35,105 bases of DNA, from NCBI GenBank assembly GCA_020048985.1, contig JAIFLR010000035.1:1-35105 (forward strand). The letters are read 5' to 3'. Position numbers and translations under genes: made by a program. The notes beneath the pieces are model-generated. The model worked only from the letters and a program-made list of their open reading frames with translations, had not been told where the DNA came from and ran no database searches. The DNA comes from Halobacteriovorax sp. (GTDB lineage Bacteria; Bdellovibrionota; Bacteriovoracia; Bacteriovoracales; Bacteriovoracaceae). Each line of letters opens with the position of its first letter. Positions within the stretch are counted from its first letter, which is position 1. Positions 8,411 through 15,755 of this stretch are shown piece by piece.

Positions 8411-11241
8411 AGTCTATCCTTATCCTCCTTATTTTACTTCCTCTCCAGCTGCTAGCTGCTTCAAGTTTTAACCTTTCTGAAGTTGAAGTCGAATGTCATG
8501 TTTCTGAATTGTGCCGTTCTAGAAAAATAAGGTATGGAAATCTAGTTGGGGAATACAGAAGTTTATTGCATTTAAAGGACACTCTAAGAATTCTCGCCTC
8601 CGATGGGGGATATGAGAGTTTGTCTTACCAGATCTTTAAAATTGGTGATAACCACAAACTTAATCTGAAAATGAATCTTAAGCCCGTTATTGAAACGATC
8701 AATATTGGAACAATTGATCGAAATTTAGATATGGATCCCATCCAGCTTCTTACGATCAAGGAAGGTGACTTTTTTGAGACTCAGAAGCTAAAAGCAGACC
8801 TGCTTTCACTTCAAACCAGATTAGACAATATGGGCTATCCACACAACACACATCAGATGAGTGTTGTTCGCAAGGATGATAAGGTTATTATTAATCTGGT
8901 CATTACTCTTGGAGTCCCGAGAGTCTTTAAGAAAATTAAGACTAATTCTAGTTCATCTTATGTGAATGATTTTCTTGTGAAGAAATTCTACAACTTTTAT
9001 AATAAGCCATTTGAGTTTACTAAGTTCAAAATCTATCTCGATGAAGCTCAAAAAGAGTTGTTCAGTTATGGTTACTATTTAATAAATATGGATTTCACGC
9101 CTATTATTAAAAAAAATCGTGTTGTCCTTGATATAAAAATTAGCCAGGACAAACTTTTTACTTTTGACTTCAAAAATCTCAAAGAGGAGCATCGCGAAGT
9201 CATTCATAATTTGGTCAAAGACCTTTTTAGAAAATATAAACGTCCCCTATCAGAATCGATACTTAAACTTGCGATTGAAGAGCATTACAGGAGTAAGGCT
9301 CTTCTCAATGCTCAGGTTCGGATAGAAACAGAAAAATATCGAAACAGCTTTATGGAGACGGTCACGCTTTACCGTCTCTATCTTCATGAAGATCAAAAAA
9401 CTCGTCTAGCTGGAGTTAATTTTCAAGGCCAAGTCTTTTTTTCCAAGGGTGAGCTCAAAGAAATGTTCAATGCTGAGGCATTTGAACTCGCTAAGATCCA
9501 TTACTACGATGAGGAGTATTTCAACTATTTTGTCGGTTATTTAAAGTCTAAATATATCGAGAAAGGCTTTGTTCAGGTTAAAATTCTAGGGCCAACCCAT
9601 ACCTTTTCTAGCGACAAGAAAGAAGCCTCTGTAGAATATCTTATCAAGGAGGGTCAACGGGCGGTGGTGAGGAATCTGGTTTTTGAAGGACTTCCTCCTG
9701 AATTAGAAGAAACGCTTACTAAGCGCATTGCTAACCGATCAGGAAATCCTTTTAATCCAATCGCCATGACTGAAGATTTAAAGCTGGTCACCAGTATCAT
9801 GCATGATAAGGGGTATTATTTTGGCGAAGTTTCCAATGCCAACGAAGACGGACTTGTAACTTACTCAAAATCAGGTGCTGATGTTGATATTCGTTTTGTC
9901 ATTAACTCCGGACCGATGGTTAGGCTCAATCGCATAATTTATCTCGGGAATAATAAGACCCGAAAAAAAGTCCTGACGAAAAAGATTCTTTTGGAACCTG
10001 GTGAGATTATTACTCCGGCCAAGACTCGGGCGTTCGAAGCGAATATTTCGGCGACCGGTCTATTCAACTCCGTGTCCATTACTCCTGTTAGACATAGTTC
10101 AAAAGTTCACTCTGCTACAGACTTGATTGTTAAAGTGACTGAGAGAGAGTTTGGACTAGTTGAATTTGCTCCGGGGTATCGTACAGATTTAGGTATAAAA
10201 CTTACGGCGACTGCTTCTTACATAAATATAGGTGGGATGAACCGTTCGATTACTCTCAGAAGTCAGGTGAACCAACGCCTTAATTACGACACGCTTGATC
10301 CTACACGTAGAGAAGAGAAACTTAAGCTGCTCGAACACAATACTTTTTTGACTTATACCCAAGGGGATATTTTTAATACTTCTATCGATTCTTCCGTGAG
10401 CGGTGGATACCAGAGAAAACGTTTCTATTCCTTTGATGCTGATATTGCGCGCTCAAATTTAACTCTAACCAGAGACATTTCTAAGAGGTTCTCAACCTCC
10501 GCCCGTTACCAGATTGAAAACATTCTCCAGTACAACGCCACTGAAGAAAGAGATAATGGAAGTTTCAGGATTGGAGCGATTACCCCAAGTGTGACTTATG
10601 ACCTCAGAAGTAGTCCTGTTCTCCCTGTTTCGGGCGCATACTTTAATCTTTCATGTGAATTTGCCAATCCATTTTTCGGTTCTCAAGAGGACCCTGATCT
10701 CACCATTAATTATTATAAGCTGGTAAACCGTAATAGATTTTATATTCCCTACAAATTTGGAACCCTCGCCATCTCCATGGTTCTTGGTTCCCAGAAGAAC
10801 TTGGCCACGGAAGAGGTTACGCGTGACGGTGTAAAAGAAACTGCAGGCTATATTCCAAACATTAAAGTTTTCCGTCTATCTGGTATGGATATCGTGCGTG
10901 GTTTCACCGACGAGGAAATTAACCGAGTACCTGGGGACTCCAAAGATGACATTTCCGAGGTCACAATAGATGACAGGGCCTATCTTGCGAACTTTAAGAT
11001 TGAACCACGCTTCTTCCTAAATGATTCAATCATGGCCGGAGTTTTTTATGATGCGGGGCGCGTTTTTGTGAACGAATTTGATCTAGGGGAGTTAAGAGAT
11101 TCAGTTGGCCTAACCTTTAAAATCCTGACTCCGGTAGGCACCTTAGATTTCGATTATGGGATAAAACTCTTGAGGGAAACAAACAAAGATGGTAGCTTAG
11201 AGAGCCCCGGACGCTTCCATGTGTCAATCGGCTTCTTTTAA
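8407..11241 (+). CDS. tamA: Outer-membrane BamA/TamA-family protein (Omp85), probable TamA partner of TamB
   Basis: This Omp85 protein has a signal peptide (hydrophobic core about residues 4-16), a long series of POTRA-like periplasmic domains up to about residue 580, and a 16-strand barrel-type C-terminus. The barrel carries the conserved VRGF motif of loop 6 (residues 830-833) and ends in Phe-Phe, as expected for a beta-barrel recognition signal. At 944 residues it is much longer than E. coli TamA (577, three POTRAs) and longer than most BamA, so it probably has extra POTRA domains. The start at 8407 forms an ATGA overlap with the tamB stop and leaves AGGTGG eight bases upstream; the GTG at 8395 would put four extra residues before the signal peptide. 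It is named TamA rather than BamA because of the tamB coupling. Confidence 0.88.
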   Translation: MKSILILLILLPLQLLAASSFNLSEVEVECHVSELCRSRKIRYGNLVGEYRSLLHLKDTLRILASDGGYESLSYQIFKIGDNHKLNLKMNLKPVIETINIGTIDRNLDMDPIQLLTIKEGDFFETQKLKADLLSLQTRLDNMGYPHNTHQMSVVRKDDKVIINLVITLGVPRVFKKIKTNSSSSYVNDFLVKKFYNFYNKPFEFTKFKIYLDEAQKELFSYGYYLINMDFTPIIKKNRVVLDIKISQDKLFTFDFKNLKEEHREVIHNLVKDLFRKYKRPLSESILKLAIEEHYRSKALLNAQVRIETEKYRNSFMETVTLYRLYLHEDQKTRLAGVNFQGQVFFSKGELKEMFNAEAFELAKIHYYDEEYFNYFVGYLKSKYIEKGFVQVKILGPTHTFSSDKKEASVEYLIKEGQRAVVRNLVFEGLPPELEETLTKRIANRSGNPFNPIAMTEDLKLVTSIMHDKGYYFGEVSNANEDGLVTYSKSGADVDIRFVINSGPMVRLNRIIYLGNNKTRKKVLTKKILLEPGEIITPAKTRAFEANISATGLFNSVSITPVRHSSKVHSATDLIVKVTEREFGLVEFAPGYRTDLGIKLTATASYINIGGMNRSITLRSQVNQRLNYDTLDPTRREEKLKLLEHNTFLTYTQGDIFNTSIDSSVSGGYQRKRFYSFDADIARSNLTLTRDISKRFSTSARYQIENILQYNATEERDNGSFRIGAITPSVTYDLRSSPVLPVSGAYFNLSCEFANPFFGSQEDPDLTINYYKLVNRNRFYIPYKFGTLAISMVLGSQKNLATEEVTRDGVKETAGYIPNIKVFRLSGMDIVRGFTDEEINRVPGDSKDDISEVTIDDRAYLANFKIEPRFFLNDSIMAGVFYDAGRVFVNEFDLGELRDSVGLTFKILTPVGTLDFDYGIKLLRETNKDGSLESPGRFHVSIGFF

Positions 11242-11311
11242 TCCCCCGTATTTTAGAAGAGGCCTGATAGCGATCTAGACTTCAACTTAGAAGGAAGTCT
11301 TGAGACTTATC

Positions 11312-11340
11312 TTGACGTACGGCCCAGCGTTATTTATAAA
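11312..11340 (+). promoter_or_regulatory. Sigma-70 type promoter of the rplM-rpsI operon
   Basis: TTGACG (11312-11317), a 17-base spacer and TATAAA (11335-11340) form a near-consensus promoter. Transcription would start near 11347, leaving a leader of about 30 bases before rplM. It also shows that an upstream in-frame ATG at 11340 cannot be the rplM start. Confidence 0.8.
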
Positions 11341-11375
11341 TGGGAAAATTTTTATTAATTAATGGAAGGTTGATT

Positions 11376-11825
11376 ATGATCAAGCAAAATTCCTATGCTA
11401 TCACCAAGGCCGAAGTAGACGGCAATAAAAAGTGGTACGTAGTAGACGCAACAGATATGGTTGTAGGTCGCATGTGTTCAGAAATAGCTAAAGTTCTTCG
11501 TGGTAAGAACAAGCCAACTTTTTGCACAAACAACGACGCTGGTGATTTCGTTATTGTTATAAATGCAGAGAAAGTTAAGTTCACTGGTAATAAGTGGGAC
11601 GCAAAAGAGTACAACTGGCACACAAACCACATTGGTGGGATCAAGCGCCGTACTGCTAAAGAGCAACTTGCTAAGCACCCTGAACTTATCGTTTTTGAAG
11701 CGGTAAAAGGTATGCTTGGTAAGAACACTTTGGGTCGTAAACAGTTAACTAAGCTTAAAGTTGTCGTTGGACCAACACATGGCCACGAAGCTCAGAAGCC
11801 TGAACCTCTAACATTTAAAATTTAA
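11376..11825 (+). CDS. rplM: 50S ribosomal protein L13
   Basis: L13 is a primary 23S rRNA-binding protein of the large subunit. The 149-residue product has the family hallmarks: WYVVDATDMVVGRMCSEIAK near the start, the FVIVINAEKVKFTGNKW core and the VKGMLGKNTLGR motif, ending with PTHGHEAQKPEPL. The ATG at 11376 is chosen because GGAAGG sits six bases upstream (11364-11369) and because the promoter's -10 box overlaps the only earlier in-frame ATG. It lies 12 bases before rpsI, the universal bacterial L13-S9 pair. Expression should be strong, given the near-consensus promoter. Confidence 0.97.
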   Translation: MIKQNSYAITKAEVDGNKKWYVVDATDMVVGRMCSEIAKVLRGKNKPTFCTNNDAGDFVIVINAEKVKFTGNKWDAKEYNWHTNHIGGIKRRTAKEQLAKHPELIVFEAVKGMLGKNTLGRKQLTKLKVVVGPTHGHEAQKPEPLTFKI

Positions 11826-11837
11826 GGAAGAGATCAT

Positions 11838-12239
11838 ATGAGCAAAGCTAAATCTTATGATGTTCACACAATTGGTCGTCGTAAATCTGCAGTAGCACGC
11901 GTTTACGTTTCTCGTGGAACTGGTAAAATTGTTATCAATACACGTGACGTAACTAACTACTTCCCTAAAGCGACTTCTCGTTACATCGTTTATCAGCCAC
12001 TTAACCTTATGAAGGTTAACGAAGCTTACGATTTCAAAATCAACGTTAAAGGTGGCGGTGTTACTGGTCAAGCTGGAGCGATCCGTCTTGGTATTGCACG
12101 TGCTATTCTTAAACTTACTCCGAATTCTAGAGCAGAGCTTAAAGAAGCTGGCTTTCTTACTCGTGATGCAAGAAAAGTTGAACGTAAGAAACCAGGTAAA
12201 TCTGGTGCTCGTAAGTCTTACCAATTCTCTAAACGTTAA
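11838..12239 (+). CDS. rpsI: 30S ribosomal protein S9
   Basis: S9 binds 16S rRNA in the small-subunit head and its C-terminal tail reaches the P-site tRNA. The 133-residue product shows the GRRKSAVARVYV start motif, the GGGVTGQAGAIRLGIARAI core and the C-terminal KSYQFSKR tail whose last Arg is conserved in the family. A strong ribosome binding site (AAGGAAGAG) precedes the ATG. It is cotranscribed with rplM and followed 25 bases later by an intrinsic terminator. Confidence 0.98.
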   Translation: MSKAKSYDVHTIGRRKSAVARVYVSRGTGKIVINTRDVTNYFPKATSRYIVYQPLNLMKVNEAYDFKINVKGGGVTGQAGAIRLGIARAILKLTPNSRAELKEAGFLTRDARKVERKKPGKSGARKSYQFSKR

Positions 12240-12262
12240 TACAAGACTTCAACAAGTATTCG

Positions 12263-12291
12263 AAAAGGCTCCGCAAGGAGCCTTTTTTTTT
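12263..12291 (+). terminator. Intrinsic terminator after rpsI
   Basis: Stem GGCTCC (12267-12272), GCAA tetraloop, GGAGCC (12277-12282), extended by A/T pairs and followed by a run of nine T's. It closes the rplM-rpsI operon. Confidence 0.92.
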
Positions 12292-12299
12292 GCTATAAA
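12291..12299 (+). promoter_or_regulatory. Candidate extended -10 promoter giving a leaderless mRNA
   Basis: TGCTATAAA is an extended -10 element (TGn plus TATAAA at 12294-12299) directly after the rpsI terminator T-run. No -35 box is evident at the right spacing. A start of transcription six to seven bases downstream would fall at about the ATG of the next gene (12305), which also has no ribosome binding site. Confidence 0.5.
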
Positions 12300-12304
12300 T
12301 AGCT

Positions 12305-14944
12305 ATGGAAAAACGCGACGTTGATCTGATCGAAATTCGCGGTGCCAGAGTTCACAATCTCAAGAATGTAGATCTCGACATCCCTTTAAGAAAACTCGTC
12401 TGTTTTGCCGGCCCCTCTGGATCGGGAAAAACCTCCTTAGCATTCCATACTCTTCTGACTGAATCAAAACGCCGCTTTATTAATTCATTTCCTAACTCGA
12501 TGAAGTTTTTTACGGAAAGACCTGCAGCTGTTGATGTGGACCGGATCTTTCCCGTCCTGCCAGTATTCGGTTTGCCTCAGATAAATCCAGTCATGGGTTC
12601 AAGAACTGTTGTTGCCGATGTGATGAGATTAACTGATGGCCTTCAGAATCTTTATTTTTCAACCTCTAAAGAGCTATGTCCGGTTCATGATACTGAGCTT
12701 CAGATTCGCTCAGTTGGCGAGCAACTCAAGGGCCAGGTTAAAACAATCGTTCCGAACGGCGTTTACCATATCCTTCTGAGTCCCAATGAATTCATTAGAG
12801 TGTTCGGGGAAGGATACATTCCTCCAAGATCTTATTCGGCCAAACGCAAAACAATTGAGAGCTTCCAGGAAGGCGATGATTTCTGGGAAGTGATGAGATT
12901 TAAATTTGAAAATCTCGATGCATTAGAAAAGAAATGGCAGGAATTGAAGCTATCACAGTTCCCACTCAACTATCTTCTTATTGGTCCAGAGTTTAAAAAA
13001 ACTCAGAATCTCGTCTTTCATTTTAAAAAAGTTTGTCCCAAGTGTGATTTTGAGTCTAATCCGGTTCAAACTGTTTCTGCTTTTTCACCCTATAGCGCTT
13101 TAGGGGCCTGTCCAAAGTGTAATGGGTACGGCGCCAATCTTATTTATGATGATAAAAAAATTATTGATAGGGAGCTGACTATTGAAGAAGGTGGTCTAAA
13201 GCTTTTGAATTATGGGCCCTTCGAAGACGCATACGATGCATTTTTAAAGATCCTGAAAAAGAATAAAACTCCTCTCGATATTCCCATTAAAAAATTACCC
13301 AAAGAGTTTTTCGAGCTCTTATTTGAGGGGCAAGGGGATTATCCGGGCTACACGGAGCTTCAAAAATACCTCGATTCAAAAAAGTATAAACCTTCAGTCA
13401 GGATCTATATTCGTCATATGCAGAAGGAAGAGCCATGCAAGGTTTGTCTCACATCCCGTTTAAATAAAGCCGTTCATCACTACCGCATTAGCTTGGGTGG
13501 CCGCCTTTGGGGTTTGCAGGAGATAATGGAACTAACTGTTCAGGATGCTCTCCAATTATTTTCTCAAAAGCGTATTAAAGAAGAGACTCATGAAGCCAGA
13601 ATTTATAGAGACATCTGCGAAAAGTTAAAGCTTGCCGCAGACATGGGACTTAATCATCTTTCCATACTGAGAAAGGCAAAATCTCTTTCAGCAGGGGAAT
13701 ACCAGAGGCTACTTCTTATTAAATATCTAACCTTCAAGGGAGTAGATAGTTTATTTGTGCTGGATGAGCCAAGTCTTGGTCTGGGTGAAACTGAGTTGAA
13801 AAAGCTCTTGAGTGGACTGCGGCAAATAATTGACCAAGGTAATACTGTGATCCTGATAGATCACTCCGAATTTTTACAAAAAAATTCAGACCACCTAATC
13901 GTTATGGGACCAGGATCCGGAAAAAGCGGCGGAGAAATAATCTATCAAGGGCAGCCTCCTAAGTATTTCACCACGAAAGAAAATGTAGTCTGGGAAACCA
14001 AAAAACAAAAAGCGAAAACGTCCCAGTTTATCGAAGTGTCTTCACCTTCAATCTATGGAAAAAACTATCCAGACTTTAAAATTCCTCTAGAGGAAATGGT
14101 TTGGGTAACGGGTGATTCAGGGTCAGGAAAAAGTGCCAATCTCATTAAAATAATGGCCAACACACTTTACAAGCGTCTTTACTCAGAGTGGATGGAAGAT
14201 GATCTTTTCAGTGTAAAATCTGTTAAAAATCCGCAGAAGTTGGAAGATGTAATCGTGATTTCCTCGGACTTAAATCGATTCACCTCACGCTCCTCGGTAG
14301 GAACCATTACAGAGTTTGCTTCTGTTATAAGAAAACATTTTTTAAAACTTCCGGTAGCCAAAAGTATGAATCTCAAAGAAGGACATTTTTCTTCAAATTC
14401 AGAGCTCGGAATGTGTCCTCGCTGTGAAGGTAAAGGTTCAATTGTCATCGAGATGCAATATTTAGAGGACATCGTTCTTGAATGTGAGGACTGTAAGGGT
14501 TTAAAAATTAAACCCATGTACGCGAATATTTCAGATGGTAAAATGACAGTTGCTGAAGCCTACAATCTTCCACTCAACCAGGTGCTCGAGAGAATTCAAC
14601 TTACTCCAAAATTTCGCCGAATCTGGGAGTACTTAAAAATTTTAAATTTGGATTATCTTTCACTTGATCGAGGTCTTAATACTCTCTCTGGTGGTGAGAA
14701 ACAAAGAATCTATCTTCTTTCTAAACTCATGAAGACCATTCAGAATTCTCTGCTGATTTTTGAGAACCTCTCCTTCGGTTTGTCTGAAAGAGAACTCAAA
14801 ATGTTAGGGGTCTTCCTGCAGGATTTGGTTCAGCTGAAAAACACCATAGTGATCATCGACTCTTCAAGTTATTTTAAATACTTAGCTACTTCTAAGCTGG
14901 AATTTAAGCATAATGAAATTAAGCTCCTCAAACTAGATAAATAA
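12305..14944 (+). CDS. Divergent UvrA-like tandem ABC ATPase (UvrA paralogue)
   Basis: This 879-residue protein has the double ABC architecture of the nucleotide excision repair sensor UvrA, but is shorter (UvrA is about 940) and clearly divergent. First ABC half: Walker A GPSGSGKT (36-43), signature LSAGE (461-465), Walker B with Asp487-Glu488, His520 switch. Second half: Walker A GDSGSGKS (603-610), signature LSGGE (794-798). Two zinc modules are intact: Cys244/247/269/272 and Cys704/707/727/730. In the second half the Walker B Asp-Glu is Glu820-Asn821 and the switch His is Ser853, so that site is probably hydrolysis-dead. The start is fixed by the conserved IEIRGARVHNLKN opening, but no ribosome binding site precedes it. 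It could be a UvrA2-type paralogue for DNA damage or drug tolerance; uvrB and uvrC are not nearby. Family is certain, function is not. Confidence 0.85.
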   Translation: MEKRDVDLIEIRGARVHNLKNVDLDIPLRKLVCFAGPSGSGKTSLAFHTLLTESKRRFINSFPNSMKFFTERPAAVDVDRIFPVLPVFGLPQINPVMGSRTVVADVMRLTDGLQNLYFSTSKELCPVHDTELQIRSVGEQLKGQVKTIVPNGVYHILLSPNEFIRVFGEGYIPPRSYSAKRKTIESFQEGDDFWEVMRFKFENLDALEKKWQELKLSQFPLNYLLIGPEFKKTQNLVFHFKKVCPKCDFESNPVQTVSAFSPYSALGACPKCNGYGANLIYDDKKIIDRELTIEEGGLKLLNYGPFEDAYDAFLKILKKNKTPLDIPIKKLPKEFFELLFEGQGDYPGYTELQKYLDSKKYKPSVRIYIRHMQKEEPCKVCLTSRLNKAVHHYRISLGGRLWGLQEIMELTVQDALQLFSQKRIKEETHEARIYRDICEKLKLAADMGLNHLSILRKAKSLSAGEYQRLLLIKYLTFKGVDSLFVLDEPSLGLGETELKKLLSGLRQIIDQGNTVILIDHSEFLQKNSDHLIVMGPGSGKSGGEIIYQGQPPKYFTTKENVVWETKKQKAKTSQFIEVSSPSIYGKNYPDFKIPLEEMVWVTGDSGSGKSANLIKIMANTLYKRLYSEWMEDDLFSVKSVKNPQKLEDVIVISSDLNRFTSRSSVGTITEFASVIRKHFLKLPVAKSMNLKEGHFSSNSELGMCPRCEGKGSIVIEMQYLEDIVLECEDCKGLKIKPMYANISDGKMTVAEAYNLPLNQVLERIQLTPKFRRIWEYLKILNLDYLSLDRGLNTLSGGEKQRIYLLSKLMKTIQNSLLIFENLSFGLSERELKMLGVFLQDLVQLKNTIVIIDSSSYFKYLATSKLEFKHNEIKLLKLDK

Positions 14945-15002
14945 ACTCAAGTTTCCTCCTTAAATTGCCGACTAGTTCTATAGGCTATTCTAAGGACTAA
15001 CT

Positions 15003-15725
15003 GTGATTCGATTTATATGTTTATTAGCGATAAGTTTTTCACTCCAAGCGACCACGTTTAAGCCTCAGCCTATTACTCAGCAAATTCAAGAATCAGATGG
15101 CCTGTTTCAAGGCAATTACTTACGAAGCAAAACTGTGGAACTCGAAGATGGAAGCTTGGCGACTCAAATGTTCTTTAAGATGACAAAAGAGGTTGGTCTT
15201 CAGTCTGATTTTTTTGGAATGGATGAGGTCATTGTTCATTATCCGGGTGGAAAATTAAACGATAAGCATATGAAAGTTGATGGGGTTCCAGCGTTTACTC
15301 CAGGTGAGAAGGTTCTGCTGTTTATAAAAAGTGTGAATAATCGCTATTGGGGGATGAATCTTGGGTTTGGTAGTTTTCGGGTTATCAACTATGGAAAAGA
15401 AATCGTTTTGGTGAATTATATCTTTCCTGAGCACCCTCAATTTGGACAAGTGAATCTTGGCCATTTTGAGCTTGAAGTGAAGAGAATCAAAGGTTCAAGT
15501 CTAAAAGTCGTTCATAGTACGGAGTATCCGACTCAGCTTGGGCAGAGTGAAATACAGAGAATCCCAGCTTCCGCTTCCGAGGGGCAAAATCGCACAGTTG
15601 CTTCAAAATCCGAAGAATTAGACAATCAAGAAGGTCAATCAACTTTGAATGTCTTCTGGTTGATCATGGCCTTGGGGCTCATTGGCGGTATGTTTCGTAT
15701 GAGCAACCGTAAAGCTCACAAATAA
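15003..15725 (+). CDS. Exported protein with C-terminal membrane anchor, unknown function
   Basis: Starts at GTG 15003 with AAGGA upstream. The 240-residue product has a short N-terminal signal peptide (core about residues 4-14), a beta-rich extracytoplasmic region, a hydrophilic linker (about 185-212, rich in Ser, Glu and Gln), then one hydrophobic segment (about 215-233) and a basic tail ending in NRKAHK. This tripartite end (linker, membrane helix, basic tail) resembles bacterial C-terminal sorting or anchoring signals, although no diagnostic Cys or PEP motif is seen. It sits 30 bases before a secreted metalloprotease gene on the same strand, so the two are probably cotranscribed and may act together at the cell surface. 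I do not recognise the globular family. Confidence 0.75.
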   Translation: MIRFICLLAISFSLQATTFKPQPITQQIQESDGLFQGNYLRSKTVELEDGSLATQMFFKMTKEVGLQSDFFGMDEVIVHYPGGKLNDKHMKVDGVPAFTPGEKVLLFIKSVNNRYWGMNLGFGSFRVINYGKEIVLVNYIFPEHPQFGQVNLGHFELEVKRIKGSSLKVVHSTEYPTQLGQSEIQRIPASASEGQNRTVASKSEELDNQEGQSTLNVFWLIMALGLIGGMFRMSNRKAHK

Positions 15726-15755
15726 ACTGATGTCGAAAGCTTTCAATGGATTGAA

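Noticed and set aside
11277-11300. Inverted repeat AGACTTC/GAAGTCT between tamA and rplM as a terminator of the tam operon
   Set aside because: The 7-base stem has a 10-base loop and is not followed by a T-run; the sequence runs straight into the rplM promoter. It may be fortuitous.
11393-11728. Long open frames antisense to rplM, and similar ones antisense to rpsI and lon
   Set aside because: They mirror strongly biased codons of conserved genes, have Ser/Thr/Val-rich nonsense-like composition and no start signals.
12052-12324. A second open frame of about 90 codons overlapping rpsI and crossing its terminator
   Set aside because: It is an out-of-frame shadow of rpsI, runs through a strong terminator and lacks a ribosome binding site.
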